A stretch of 64,000 nucleotides of DNA from Granulicella sp. 5B5 (GTDB lineage Bacteria; Acidobacteriota; Terriglobia; Terriglobales; Acidobacteriaceae): NCBI RefSeq assembly GCF_014083945.1, contig NZ_CP046444.1:248001-312000 (forward strand), given 5' to 3'. Under the pieces are notes generated by a model. The model made no database searches and had not been told where the DNA came from. It saw only the letters and a program-made list of their open reading frames with translations. Below, one piece after another: positions 17,138 through 28,748 of the stretch; the stretch's first letter is position 1, and each line of letters starts with the position of its first letter. A program made the translations under genes and the position numbers.

Positions 17138-18139
17138 CTACTCCTTTACTCCTCTGCTCTTCACCAGCTCCGGCAGCCGACGCAGCGCCGCCGTCATCCG
17201 CAGCCACAGCTTATAGTCCATCGAAGGCGACCCCCCAATCATTGACCCCGCCGGAATGTCCCCATGCACTCCGGTCTGCCCCATCGCCACCACACCATCG
17301 CCCAGCGTCTGATGCCCGGCCGTCCCCACCTGCCCCGCCAGAATCGCATTCTTACCAACCGTCGTACTCCCCGCCAGCCCAACCTGCGCGCACAGCAGAG
17401 TGTTCTCACCCACCACGCACCCATGCCCCACCTGCACCAGGTTATCGATCTTCGCTCCACGCATCACTCTCGTCTCGCCCACACTCGCGCGGTCCACGCA
17501 GGCATTCGCCTGCACCTCAACCTCGCTCTCGATCACCGCTGGCCCCGCCTGCACAATCTTCTGCCAGTTCCCGGCGTCGTCCTTCGCAAACCCAAACCCA
17601 TCAGCCCCAATCACCGCCCCATTCTGCAACACCACATCGTCGCCCAGCACACACCGCTCCCGCACCACAGCATGAGCATGAGCTAAGAAGCGGTCTCCCA
17701 CCCGCACGCCGTCATACAACACCACATGAGGCAGCAAAACCGCATCGTCACCCACCACGCACCCTTCACCGATAACCACGTACGCCCCCACATGTGCCCG
17801 CGCTCCCAGCACCGCCGTCGCCGCCACCACCGCCGTCGCATGCACCCCCGGCGCATACTTCGGCGCCGGATGAAACACCTCAATCGTCCGCGACCACGCC
17901 AGATAAGGGTTCTTCACCCGCAGCGTCGGCACCTCGATCTGCCCAAACCCCGGCTCCACAATCACCGCCGCCGCTCCGGTCTTCTTCGCCATCGCCGCAT
18001 ACTTCGGGTTTGCGACGAACGTCACCTCCGTCGGCCCCGCCGTCTCGATCCCCGCCACACCTGTCACCAACGTCGCGGCCGAACCCTCAGCCCCAACCAA
18101 CTCCGCCCCAATCCGCTCCGCCAACTCGCCTAAGGTCAT
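17138..18139 (-). CDS. lpxD: UDP-3-O-(3-hydroxyacyl)glucosamine N-acyltransferase
   Basis: 333 residues. Adds the N-linked 3-hydroxyacyl chain in lipid A synthesis. An N-terminal uridine-binding domain (about 1-95: VAGIETAGPTEVTFVANPKY) precedes a left-handed beta-helix of hexapeptide repeats (GARAHVGAYVVIGEGCVVGD, AVIGADGFGFAKDDAGNWQK). The catalytic His lies in NLVQVGHGCVVGENTLLCAQ, and GTAGHQTLGDGVVAMGQTGV follows. The C-terminal helix is present (LWLRMTAALRRLPEL). Its presence implies an LPS-type outer membrane. The rest of the lpx pathway is not in the window. Confidence 0.95.
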   Translation of the reverse strand: MTLGELAERIGAELVGAEGSAATLVTGVAGIETAGPTEVTFVANPKYAAMAKKTGAAAVIVEPGFGQIEVPTLRVKNPYLAWSRTIEVFHPAPKYAPGVHATAVVAATAVLGARAHVGAYVVIGEGCVVGDDAVLLPHVVLYDGVRVGDRFLAHAHAVVRERCVLGDDVVLQNGAVIGADGFGFAKDDAGNWQKIVQAGPAVIESEVEVQANACVDRASVGETRVMRGAKIDNLVQVGHGCVVGENTLLCAQVGLAGSTTVGKNAILAGQVGTAGHQTLGDGVVAMGQTGVHGDIPAGSMIGGSPSMDYKLWLRMTAALRRLPELVKSRGVKE

Positions 18140-18280
18140 GCCGCCATTCTACTTGGCTCTTTCTATCCGGCGATCTGTCATCTCCCCCCATCAACCGCAG
18201 CGCGAAGCGCATAGAGGACTCAAGATCGCCAATCTCCCCGGCTACCGGGAAGCAATTTGCCAGCGCCGCGCCGAAACCCT

Positions 18281-18862
18281 CTACTGCTGATAAACCAGCA
18301 ATGGCCCACTCACCTGCTTCACCTTTAAATCGACAGTGACCTCCACATGGTCCGCGATCTTCACAAAAGGAATCCCGCTCGTCATCCCATAGTCCTTGCG
18401 ATTGAAGATCATCGTTCCCGTAATCGTGCCTGCGCCCGTGCCCTTGCCTTCAACCGTCAGCTTCAGCGTCTCGCGTTTAGAGACGCCTCGCACCGAAAAG
18501 TCACCGACCACATCAAACGTCACCGGCCCGGTCTGCACCACCTTGGTCGAGTGGAACGTGATCAGTGGATTCTTCTCGACATCGAAGAAGGCATCGCTTC
18601 TCAGCTTGTTGTTCTTCATGCCACTTCCCGTATCCACCGTGGCCGCTTGAATCTGGATGTCCAGCACGCCCGTCCGCACATCATTCGACTTGAACTTGAG
18701 CATTGCGTCCCACTTGCTGAACTTACCCACGAGCGCAACCGAGGACTTCACATAAAACTTGATTGAGCTGTCGGTCGGCATTGTCGTGAACACAGGAACC
18801 TGTGCGTGGCTGGGTGCCGACAACAGGATGAATCCCATAAGGCAGAGAATGACGGTCCGCAT
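18281..18862 (-). CDS. YceI-family secreted lipocalin-like protein
   Basis: About 193 residues from ATG 18862, with GAGG just upstream; an in-frame TTG five codons earlier is the alternative. The signal peptide is MRTVILCLMGFILLSAPSHA. The mature chain has YceI features: FTTMPTDSSIKFYVKSSVAL, VGKFSKWDAMLKFKSNDV, RSDAFFDVEKNPLITFHSTK, VVGDFSVRGVSKRETLKLTV and IFNRKDYGMTSG. YceI proteins bind isoprenoid or lipid-like ligands in the periplasm and are often acid- or stress-induced. It stands alone between lpxD and an uncharacterised gene. Confidence 0.92.
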   Translation of the reverse strand: MRTVILCLMGFILLSAPSHAQVPVFTTMPTDSSIKFYVKSSVALVGKFSKWDAMLKFKSNDVRTGVLDIQIQAATVDTGSGMKNNKLRSDAFFDVEKNPLITFHSTKVVQTGPVTFDVVGDFSVRGVSKRETLKLTVEGKGTGAGTITGTMIFNRKDYGMTSGIPFVKIADHVEVTVDLKVKQVSGPLLVYQQ

Positions 18863-18956
18863 GGGCCTCAGTCTCAACGCTCATCTCCTCGCTGTCAATA
18901 GAGCCGCAGCCCCGGCAACCTACAGCGAGACCTGCTTCATCGCCAGCCAACGAATC

Positions 18957-19469
18957 CTACTCATCCCCAAACAACCCCGCCTGCAACGCCTCCCGCGCCA
19001 CCTTCGCCGCCAGCTTCTTCGTCGGAGACGTCACCCACCCCAGCACCTCCAACCCCTTCAGCGCCGCCCTCGGCACGAACACCCGCAGCGTGTTCCCCCG
19101 CCCATCCGGAGGCACCAGAAACACCCCCTGGTCCTCCAGCAGCCGGTCGATAAACCCCATATCGAAGCTCACCAGCCCCTCCAGCGGCATGGTCTCCCGA
19201 AACGTCACCCGCACCCACAGCCCCTCGCCCCGAGGCCGGGCAGGGAAGCTCCGTCTCCCCATCCGCTCCGGCTCCAGCGGATCATCCAGATTGAAATCTC
19301 TTACATAAGCAATCGTCTCAATCTCATTCAAATCCAGCAGCTTCGCCCGTGCGTCCACCTCAATCAGCTCCACCTGTCCCCCATGCACAAACCCGCTCTG
19401 CGGCAGATACCCCCACGCCAGCCGCCCACCCACCTGCCGTATCACGACCTTCTTCTGCGCCGCCGCCAT
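18957..19469 (-). CDS. Conserved-looking cytosolic protein of unknown function
   Basis: 170 residues, no signal peptide. Two beta-rich halves carry a similar sense: KKVVIRQVGGRLAWGYLPQS and WVRVTFRETMPLEGLVSFDM, each followed by a short strand. The C-terminus is helical and basic (PTKKLAAKVAREALQAG). It looks like a tandem small-barrel domain. I do not recognise a function. It is divergent from the tRNA nucleotidyltransferase gene, and the TATATAT/GTAAAAT stretch at 19550-19570 could serve either. Confidence 0.65.
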   Translation of the reverse strand: MAAAQKKVVIRQVGGRLAWGYLPQSGFVHGGQVELIEVDARAKLLDLNEIETIAYVRDFNLDDPLEPERMGRRSFPARPRGEGLWVRVTFRETMPLEGLVSFDMGFIDRLLEDQGVFLVPPDGRGNTLRVFVPRAALKGLEVLGWVTSPTKKLAAKVAREALQAGLFGDE

Positions 19470-19692
19470 CGCTTCTCACCCGCCAAACTCACCGGATTGT
19501 CGCACAACCCGTGAAATCGCCACATAATTTGTGCAATCGGGTAGCCAAAGTTATATATGTAGTGTAAAATCAACCCTTGTGGCGCGCTTTCAAGCTTGTA
19601 TAAGTCCATCCTTTTGAGCGAGTTACCTCAGACCTCGCTCACCGCCGCTGCCGCACTGTTTCGCCGTACCGTTCGGAGCCCCCAGACTACTC

Positions 19693-21513
19693 ATGGCCGA
19701 CTACATCTATCTGCTGCAAACACGCCTCAACGCAGCCCAGCTCTCCGCCCTCGATCACGTCCGTAACGCAGCTCGCGCCCGCGCCATGACCGTCTTTCTG
19801 GTCGGCGGCGCTGTCCGCGACCTCACCTCCGGCGCCCCCGTCCGCGATCTCGACATCGCCGTCCAGGGCAACGCCCTCAAGCTCAAAAAAGACATTGAGA
19901 AGGTCGGGGGCACCCTCATCGGCGAAAGCGAGCCCACACAGGCGCTCTTCTTCAACTTTCCCGGCGGCGTCCGGCTGGAGGTCGGCTCGACCCTCTCCGC
20001 CACCTACCCCAAGCCCGGCAAGCCCGTCTACAAGCCCGCCAACATCCTCGACGACCTCCGCCGCCGCGGCTTCACCGCCAACGCCATGGCCATCTCCCTC
20101 AACGACGGCTCCTTCGGCCTCCTGATGGACCCCCTCAACGGCATCGCCGACCTCGAGAACCGCGAGCTCCGCCTCGTCTCCAACTACGGCTTCATCGAGG
20201 ACCCCAGCCTCCTCATCCGCGCTACCCGCTTCATGGCCCGCACCGGCTGGCAGATGGAAGAGAAGACCCGTCAGCGTTACGAGACCGCCAAGGCCGAAGA
20301 CTACATCGCCGCCCTCAATCCCTTCGCCAAATCCTATGAGCTCGAAGAGATCTTCCACGAGGAAGACCCCCTCCGCGCCCTTCAGGCCCTCGAAGCCGAA
20401 GGCTGGATGAAGGTCCTCTTTCCGGCCTGGACCTCCAAGCACGTCAACGAAACCGAGCTCGAGCGACTCCGCGACACCGTCGGCCAGCTCGACCTCATGG
20501 GCATCCACCCTGACCCCTCGGCGGCCTTCTTCGGCCCGCTCACCGCCAAGCTCGCGCCCAAGGACGTCACCGCCCTCAAGCACGCCTTCGCCCGCCCCGG
20601 CTTCGTCGACCAGATCGCCGCCCTCGAGCCCGACACCAAGGCCTTCGCCACTCTCTTCACCGGCAAAGATGCCGCAGCCCCCTCAGCCACCTGGAAGCTC
20701 CTCTACGCCAGCGCCCCCGAACCTATCCTCTGGCTCGCCCACACCAGCAAAGCCGCGACCATCCAGAACAAGTTCAAGGCATTCTTCACCGACTGGCCCC
20801 AGGCCAAATCCAAGGTCCCCTATCAGCTCATGCAGGAGATGCGGATCACCCCCGACCTCCCCGGCTACAACGACCTGCTCGACAAGCTCTTCTTCGCCAT
20901 CATGGACAACCTGCTCGACACCCCCGAAGCCGCCCGCGCCTTCCTCGAGCCCTACTCGCCGCCCGCGCCGCCGCCGCCGGTCAACCTCCGCCGCCGCGCC
21001 GTCAAGCGCGAGACCAAGCCCGCCAAGCGCTCCAAGAAGGCCGCGGCCGCAAAGATCGAAGAGGTCGATATCCTCGCCGAAGCCGCCGAGGCCAACGCTC
21101 TCCCACCAACCCCGCCGCCCGCGGCCGAAAAGATCGCTCCGGTAAAGGCCTCTACGAAAGCCCCTGCCAAGGCACCAGCAAAGGCAGCAAAGCCCGTCCC
21201 AGCCAAGGCGCCAGCAAAAGTAGCAGCCAAGGCTCCTGTAAAGGCCGCTCCGGCAAAGACCCCTATCAAAGCCGCCGCGAAGAAAGCCCCTGCGAAGCCC
21301 GCACCCAAAAAGGCGGCACCAAAACCAGCCGCAAAGAAGCCGGCTCCGAAACCCGTCGCAAAGAAGGCACCCGGCAAAACCGCCGTCAAGAAGGCTCCAG
21401 CCAGAACCCCCGCAAAGAAGGCTCCGGCAAAACCGGCTCCGACGAAGCCCGCCGCAAAGAAGCCCTCAAAGCCAACTCCAAAGCCCGCCGCGAAGAAGAA
21501 GTCACACCGCTAG
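19693..21513 (+). CDS. tRNA nucleotidyltransferase/poly(A) polymerase with H1-like basic tail
   Basis: 606 residues. Residues 1-430 form a class II nucleotidyltransferase: FLVGGAVRDLTSGAPVRDLD with the catalytic DLD, then FTANAMAISLNDG and DPLNGIADLENRELRLVSNY, then EDPSLLIRATRFMARTGW, followed by a helical body. This family adds CCA or poly(A) to RNA 3' ends; which one cannot be decided here. From about residue 435 the chain becomes extremely Lys/Ala/Pro-rich with repeated PAKAPAK, KKAPAK and AKKPA units to the end (KKKSHR), like histone H1 or AlgP tails. Codon usage through the tail matches the rest and the frame is open, so the fusion appears real. Confidence 0.9.
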   Translation: MADYIYLLQTRLNAAQLSALDHVRNAARARAMTVFLVGGAVRDLTSGAPVRDLDIAVQGNALKLKKDIEKVGGTLIGESEPTQALFFNFPGGVRLEVGSTLSATYPKPGKPVYKPANILDDLRRRGFTANAMAISLNDGSFGLLMDPLNGIADLENRELRLVSNYGFIEDPSLLIRATRFMARTGWQMEEKTRQRYETAKAEDYIAALNPFAKSYELEEIFHEEDPLRALQALEAEGWMKVLFPAWTSKHVNETELERLRDTVGQLDLMGIHPDPSAAFFGPLTAKLAPKDVTALKHAFARPGFVDQIAALEPDTKAFATLFTGKDAAAPSATWKLLYASAPEPILWLAHTSKAATIQNKFKAFFTDWPQAKSKVPYQLMQEMRITPDLPGYNDLLDKLFFAIMDNLLDTPEAARAFLEPYSPPAPPPPVNLRRRAVKRETKPAKRSKKAAAAKIEEVDILAEAAEANALPPTPPPAAEKIAPVKASTKAPAKAPAKAAKPVPAKAPAKVAAKAPVKAAPAKTPIKAAAKKAPAKPAPKKAAPKPAAKKPAPKPVAKKAPGKTAVKKAPARTPAKKAPAKPAPTKPAAKKPSKPTPKPAAKKKSHR

Positions 21514-21519
21514 AGCATT

Positions 21520-21605
21520 TCTCTCAAAGGTATATAGTTGTTCGCCTTTCAGCGCCAAAGGCGCGACATATATCAGCCTAGGCCGAAGGCCTAGGGAATC
21601 TGTTA
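21520..21605. repeat. Palindromic intergenic repeat
   Basis: AGCGCCAAAGGCGC followed by CCTAGGCCGAAGGCCTAGGG: two short inverted repeats after the nucleotidyltransferase gene, of a type different from the TTCAG/TTTAG family. Confidence 0.6.
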
Positions 21606-21707
21606 CAGAACTTGTCGTTACTAATCCTGCTAGATGAGCGCGTTAGCGATTTCCCGTGTTTTCAAGAGAAGTTATGCTTTGCCGGTGAGCAGAGATTCCG
21701 TGATGGT

Positions 21708-22586
21708 TTAGGAAAGTTCGTCCTCCGAATATTCGTAGCCCATCACGTTGTATTCCCTAGGAAGCGGACGCATTTCTCCAAGGATAGAGCTCCGATGTGC
21801 AGCGAGGATTCTCATGACGGTACGAAGCTGGTTTTCAACGTCTCCGCTTGCAGAAATCGGCGATACGAAGAAGCAGTCACCCCACTCATAGATTGTGCTG
21901 TCTTCCAGTCCTCGTGTCTTGATTGTGGCAAGTGTGGCCAAATTGCCGAATCTTGGATGGCTTTGTCCTCGCAACTGTTGAAGGAGCGTGGCCTTTGAAA
22001 GCCCAGCATCAAGGAGAATTACACTTGCCACGCTGTGTAGGGCGATCCCGCGCTCGATCGTGCGACGTATCGAAGACAAATGGCATTTTCCAGTCTTGCA
22101 TTCTAGATAAAGAAGACTCATGTCCCCGAGGACTGACAAGACGTCGAAATCGCCGGACACTCCTCCATCCGAGTTACGAAGAACGTTGCTTACGGTAACC
22201 CCGAATGAAGAAGAGAACGCTTGAAAGTTTCTTATCAATAGCTCGCCGACGAACCATTCGAAAGTAGATGAATATCGTTGACGGTCTCTCACAAATCCAT
22301 CCCTGGCTGCTAAATCGCGCACGGCGATTGACGTAGGAATATGGGCTGTGTCGGAAACCGTCATGAGGAGGTCAGCCCGAGACTCAGAGTTCTCAAAGAT
22401 CGAGAACATCTGATCCAAATCTTGCTTGGTCCAATATTCAGCGCGTAGGAGCGTATCATCGGCGCTGCCCTCAGACGTTATCTGAAATCCACGTGCGCTG
22501 AGGATTCTCTCTACCGAGAATAGCTCTCGCAACCGTATTTGATGCGTGTTGATTTGTGACAGGCCAAGAATCACTCTCATCGTCAT
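21708..22586 (-). CDS. PD-(D/E)XK nuclease-fold-like protein, possibly laterally acquired
   Basis: 292 residues. The central segment GDFDVLSVLGDMSLLYLECKTGK matches the PD-(D/E)XK core: an acidic residue on one strand, then E-x-K on the next (ECK). A helix and a Val/Leu-rich strand follow (HSVASVILLDAG). The N-terminal ~110 residues are unassigned. Similar cores occur in restriction enzymes, Card1/Can1-like effectors and DUF-type nucleases, so function is open. Base composition is clearly less GC-rich than the neighbours. It stands alone between a repeat and a structured element, like an isolated accessory insertion. Confidence 0.6.
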   Translation of the reverse strand: MTMRVILGLSQINTHQIRLRELFSVERILSARGFQITSEGSADDTLLRAEYWTKQDLDQMFSIFENSESRADLLMTVSDTAHIPTSIAVRDLAARDGFVRDRQRYSSTFEWFVGELLIRNFQAFSSSFGVTVSNVLRNSDGGVSGDFDVLSVLGDMSLLYLECKTGKCHLSSIRRTIERGIALHSVASVILLDAGLSKATLLQQLRGQSHPRFGNLATLATIKTRGLEDSTIYEWGDCFFVSPISASGDVENQLRTVMRILAAHRSSILGEMRPLPREYNVMGYEYSEDELS

Positions 22587-22703
22587 GATGATCGTATTCC
22601 ATCCTGACCTGTTGTCACTTCACGACAAGCGGTCAATGCACTAATCGACCAACATGCGTTTAGCTCTCCGGCCATTAGTCCTGAGAAACGCTTTTCTCGC
22701 CAC

Positions 22704-22872
22704 TTGACACCCCAGCTACAATAGAAGCAGGGAAGATTGCGCGGCGAAACCGGGCTCCCACTGGCTCAGACCACCACTTTTTTGACGATCCGCTCAGGTA
22801 ACCACCCAGGATGGTTACGAGCCTAACCCCAATCGACTGCGGATCATACCGCTAAAACCGGGGAGGGGAGGG
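22704..22872 (+). ncRNA. Recurrent structured intergenic element, copy 2 (unassigned)
   Basis: Begins TTGACA-N7-TACAATAGAAGCAGGG as copy 1 does. It ends in the core GAGCCTAACCCCAATCGACT followed by GCGGATCATACCGC and AAAACCGGGGAGGGG (about 22821-22871), which folds with a GCGG/CCGC hairpin. The stretch between holds a GGTAACCACCC...GGATGGTTAC inverted repeat. Position: upstream of nothing obvious on the + strand; it abuts the 3' end of the sigma54 regulator gene. Confidence 0.45.
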
Positions 22873-22880
22873 AAGCGCGG

Positions 22881-24315
<1,435 letters not shown>

Positions 24316-24323
<8 letters not shown>

Positions 24324-27291
24324 GGACTATCTTTCCTTCTTCGCTAAGGTCGTTCTTCTCGGTTGGACGCGCTGCACTCGTTGACGTCCCGTTCACGCCA
24401 TCTGCCACAGGCAATTCCAACCGAAAGGTCGTACCTTCCCCTACGTTGCTGGATACCTCAATGGTTCCCGAATGTTCCTGAATAATTCCGTACGTCACCG
24501 AAAGGCCAAGTCCCGTCCCCTTGCGCTGTCCTTCACGCGGATTGCTCTTCGTCGTAAAAAACGGGTCATAGATCTTCCGCATCGTCTCCGGACTCATGCC
24601 CGCGCCATCGTCCTGCACCTCAAGCAACACACGCCCGTCGTTACTTGCCGTGCGTATCCAGATGTGGCCATCACTCCGTTCCTGCAGCGCGTCCTTCGCA
24701 TTCAATACCAGGTTCACCAGCACCTGTTGCAGCTTGCCGCGATTGCCCAACACCGCCGGCAACCGGTCGCTCAACTCCACTGCGACAGTTACCCCCGCAC
24801 CGCGCATCTGGTGCTCCAGCAGCAGCACTGTATCGCGCACCATCGCGTTCACATCCACATGGTTGAACTCCACGCTTCCCATACGCGAAAAGTTCAGCAG
24901 ACCATTCACAATCTCCGATGCCCGGAACGTCTGCTGTGTGATCTTCTCGATCACTGGCTGCAGCCGTGCATGGGTTGCCTCATCGGCGCGAAGCTGCTTG
25001 CCCAGCATCTGTGCATAGCTCGACACCACCGCCAGCGGAGTATTCACCTCATGCGCCACACCCGCGGCAAGCAGGCCAATCGAAGACAGCTTCTCCGCCT
25101 GCGTCAGTTGCGTCTCCATGCTCACGCGCTCGGAGATGTCATCCACAATCACAATCCGCCCCACCGCCTTGAATTCACGATTCAGCAGCGGAGCAACCGT
25201 GATGTTCGCCGTCCGCGCTTCACCCGCCGGCGTCTGTAGCCTGAACTTGTACAGCGTGCTCACACCCTGCTCACTGCGCAGTCGGTCGAACTCCTGCACA
25301 AACTCCATCGGCAGCACCTCGCGCATCGGCCGCCGCAGCGCCTCCTCACGAGGCGTCGCATACATCACTTCCATCTGCGCGTTCCAGCTCTCGATCCGGT
25401 CCTCCAGATCCACAGCGAACACACCGATGTTGATCGACTCCACGATGTTCTCGCTGAACTCACGCAGCCGCTCGAACTCCGTGATCTTCTGCTCCAACCG
25501 CCGGTATAGCTGTGCGTTCTGGATCGCGATCCCGATATACCCTGCCAGCGACTCCAGCAGTTGCATGTCCTCGCTCGAAAGGAAGTCTCCATCGCCCGTG
25601 CGCCCCAGCCCCAGCACTGCAAGCGTACTCCGGCCGCCGCCCTCATGCCTCGCCGCGCGGCACGGCACGTAGTAGTTCAAATCCAGCGCCGCCGACGTCT
25701 CACGCTGCGCATCCGGCAGCCGCAGCACCATCTGTGGAGTCTCAAAAAACAGGTGGCTATTGCTGTCTCTTCGATCGAAATCCAGGAACCCAAGATCGAG
25801 CGTGCCCGCTGCAGACAGCACCTGTGGGCTCAGTCCATGCGACGCCGCCAGCGAAAACCGTGTCCGCCTTCCCGCAACATCGTCCTCGGCAAGAAACACC
25901 GCCACGCGCGTAACGAGCAAAGTCTCCGGCAGTCGTTCCACAATCGAATGCACCAGCGCCTGCAGGTTCGTCTGCGCATTCAGCTCGCTGCCGAACTCCA
26001 CTAGCGTCTCGCGGTAGTCGATCTCCTTGTGGTCGAAGAAGCGGTCTACCCAGCCCTGAATCATCCGTTTCAACGGATCGAACAGCAGCCCAGTCACAAT
26101 CACCGCGGCCACCAGCCCCCACGTCCCAAGGCTCTTCATCCGCGTATGCACCAGCTCCGCAAACAACGCGATCACGCCGAAGTACAGCCCCACCAGCGCC
26201 CCTGTCGCCAGCGTATACGTCACACCGCGCTTGAAGATCAGGTCAACATCCATCAGGCGATAGCGCACGATCGCCCAGCTGAACGTAAGCGGCAGCAGGA
26301 TCAGGCTCAGCACCGCGACCTTCGCCAGCGACTCCGGCGCGTTCATATTGAACACGAACGGCACGACGTACAGCGCGGTGAAGGGAAGCACCGTCAGCAG
26401 CGTCCCACGCGAGAGCCACTTCAGCTGCTGTCTCTGCAGTGGCTGCTCTTCGCTGTGATACCGCACCCAGAAGATCACAGCCGCCAGAACGTAATAACTC
26501 GCCAGGTACACATAGTCGATCTGATCCAGCCGGTGCTTCAACAGCTCGGTCGAAGACCAGTGCGTCATCCACAGCACCCGCAACCCCACCAGCACCGCGC
26601 CCGGCAGATACAGCAGCCCATACAGCGCTCTGCGCGCCCGCCCCGCGCGTTCAACCGTAAAGCTCAGCGCAAAATGCAAAAACAGCGCCGGTTGCAACGC
26701 CATCGCCAGCACATTCCCCGCGAGAATAGTGTCGTCCAGCCCATCCAGCATACCCGTGTACTGGAACGCATACAGGATGAACGACACCAGACAGAAAACA
26801 TAAAAGTGCGTCGACTTCGGCGCCGTCCACCGCCGCAACAGCACATACAGCCCGATACACAGATACACCAGCGCAATCAGCCGCAGCACCTGATAATCGG
26901 TCCGGTCCGTCGGCACCAGGTAGACCGCCGCCGTAATGGCCCTGCTCATCTCCTTGCCATGCAGCATCGTCTTGCGCTGCAGCGCATAGGTGGCCGGCTG
27001 ATACACGCCCGTCCGCTCGATCTCACGCTCTGCCGTTGCCAGCCGCGGTGTCGGCACATCATCGATCGCGGTCAGAATGTCGCCTGTCCGGATTCCCGCC
27101 TTCTCCGCAGGCGAATCGGGCGGCACCATGTACGCCCTCAGACCGCCATCGGCCTCCATCCACCGGGCCCCATCCGTTGGTTGGCTATACCCGCCCTCCT
27201 GCACGAAATTTGCAATCGCCAGCCCCATCGCGGCCAGTGTGAACACCGCGAGAATTAGTGCAAGCAGTCGAGTTTGCGATTCACTCTTCAC
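24316..27291 (-). CDS. Large membrane hybrid-input sensor histidine kinase (PDZ, GAF, PAS)
   Basis: 991 residues. An N-terminal membrane helix is followed by a periplasmic PDZ-like domain (about 45-110: VPPDSPAEKAGIRTGDILTA). Then come several membrane helices (about 135-400), a GAF domain (about 430-590), a PAS domain (about 605-715; FSENIVESINIGVFAVDLED) and HisKA with the phospho-acceptor in GLLAAGVAHEVNTPLAV. The HATPase has N box NLVLNAKDAL, G1 DDGAGM, and G2 GTGLGLSVTYGI. It phosphorylates the sigma54 activator encoded directly downstream. A PDZ sensor suggests response to periplasmic peptides or protein stress, by inference only. Confidence 0.93.
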
Positions 27292-27712
27292 GGAGATCTC
27301 GCTTCGTACAGCGGTCTGTTAAAGGTTTCCTACAGCAAGTTCGAGGCCAAAACGCATCTTCAAGAAATCACAGCAAACTCTCAGCACCTTCGCCTGATTT
27401 CGCACCATAAACATCTCATCCTGCAGGAAATCATATCTAAATATAATTATCAGTATGCTTTATATTCATACGCAACTTCATCCTCCGAGGTTCCATCCAC
27501 CCTCTTTGGTTGCTTCATTGACTCAACTCCGCTCAGGTCTCCTATCCTACGCTTGACCAAATCCACCGCACAGCGTCTCATGGTCGAAGCATGTCCGATC
27601 CCCGGCGAGACCTCGCCTCTCCTGTCCCCCTTCGCCCATCTCTCACCATCTGCCGCTCCTATCAGCGTCGGCCCATGGTCTCTCCTTTGACGTCTCCGGC
27701 GGCCTGATCCGC
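27292..27712. other. Gene-free stretch with an AT-rich core
   Basis: 421 bp between the divergent kinase and hydrolase genes. An AT-rich patch at 27436-27480 (TCTAAATATAATTATCAG then TATGCTTTATATTCATACG) is the only notable feature and probably holds promoters. A frame at 27274-27690 is open but does not look like protein. Confidence 0.4.
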
Positions 27713-28600
27713 GTGCCCTCGTACACCTCTAGAACCATCACAGTCGCCAACACTCGCCTTCAATACCTCGAGGTCGAGCCCGCTCACCCGTCCAGCGGCC
27801 CACCGCTGCTGCTGCTCCACCAGCTCCTCGCCACGGCCGAAACCCTCACCGAACTCATCGAGCGCCTCCCCACTGACCGCCGCATCGTCGCGCTCGATCT
27901 ACTCTCCGCCGAATCTCTCTCTGGCCCGCTCGACATGCGCTCGCACTCACTGGCCCTCCTCGTCGCCCAGTTCGCCGAGAGCGTCGACCTCCTCGAGCCC
28001 ATCGTCATCGGCCACTCCCACGGTGGAGCCCTCGCTCTCTGGCTCGCCACCATGCCGCAGGTCGGCGTCCGTGGCCTGGTTCTCCTGTCGCCGGCGCATC
28101 CCTTCGCCGGCTACCGTGCCCACGTCGTCGCCTTCTACCTCACCCGCTGGGGACGCTTTCTCGCCCTCCGCATCCCCCTCGCTCCCAGCCGCATGATCCT
28201 CTGGGCCTACAACCAGGCCGCCGGTACCGGTCGCATCACCCTCGACCACCTCAAGCCTCACCTCCGTGTTCTCCGTAACCGCAGCTCTCTCAAGCGTGTC
28301 CTCGAAATCCTCCGCACATGGGAGTCGGACATGACCGAACAACGCAACACGCTCAATCAAACGCCCATCCTCCAGCCCACCCTGCTGCTCTGGGGAGACC
28401 ACGACTATGTTGCCCCCATCGAGTCGGCCACAGCCCTCAAGGAACACCTGCAGTCCTGGCAACAAGTCACCCTCCCCGGCGTAGGACACCTCCTTCCAGA
28501 AGAAGCCCCCGACGAATGCGCCAGCCTCATCACGACTTGGCTTTCCGGGCTCAATCCCGAAGAAACAGCGCCCCCAGGCAACCCGCCTAACCCCCAATAA
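27713..28600 (+). CDS. Alpha/beta hydrolase, first of a tandem pair
   Basis: 295 residues from GTG. Nucleophile elbow GHSHGGALALW (Ser in GxSxG), oxyanion region LLLLHQLLATAETL, acid in LLWGDHDYVAP and catalytic His in GVGHLLPEEAP: a complete triad. No signal peptide. Substrate unknown (esterase, epoxide hydrolase or C-C hydrolase are all possible). The neighbouring gene at 28749 encodes a paralogue with the same GHSHGGA elbow and similar cap region (PAHPFAGYRAHVVAFYL versus PAHPFFVEANPVVRFYL), so they arose by duplication. The start is weakly supported: no ribosome binding site and no upstream ATG in frame. Confidence 0.85.
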   Translation: MPSYTSRTITVANTRLQYLEVEPAHPSSGPPLLLLHQLLATAETLTELIERLPTDRRIVALDLLSAESLSGPLDMRSHSLALLVAQFAESVDLLEPIVIGHSHGGALALWLATMPQVGVRGLVLLSPAHPFAGYRAHVVAFYLTRWGRFLALRIPLAPSRMILWAYNQAAGTGRITLDHLKPHLRVLRNRSSLKRVLEILRTWESDMTEQRNTLNQTPILQPTLLLWGDHDYVAPIESATALKEHLQSWQQVTLPGVGHLLPEEAPDECASLITTWLSGLNPEETAPPGNPPNPQ

Positions 28601-28748
28601 ATTCACATTCAGTCGCTAGAAATTAACGTAATATTCATAAGGGTTCGGTGCCCAGCATCGTGCCACGGAGAACAAACGCCAGCACTTCGGCCTTTGCTCT
28701 CCGTGAACGTCATCGTTCCCACAATTCAAACGTAAAGAAGTAGCCGCT

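Noticed and set aside
27274-27690. 138-codon frame between the kinase and first hydrolase
   Set aside because: Overlaps the kinase start on the other strand, with no ribosome binding site and a product of random appearance.
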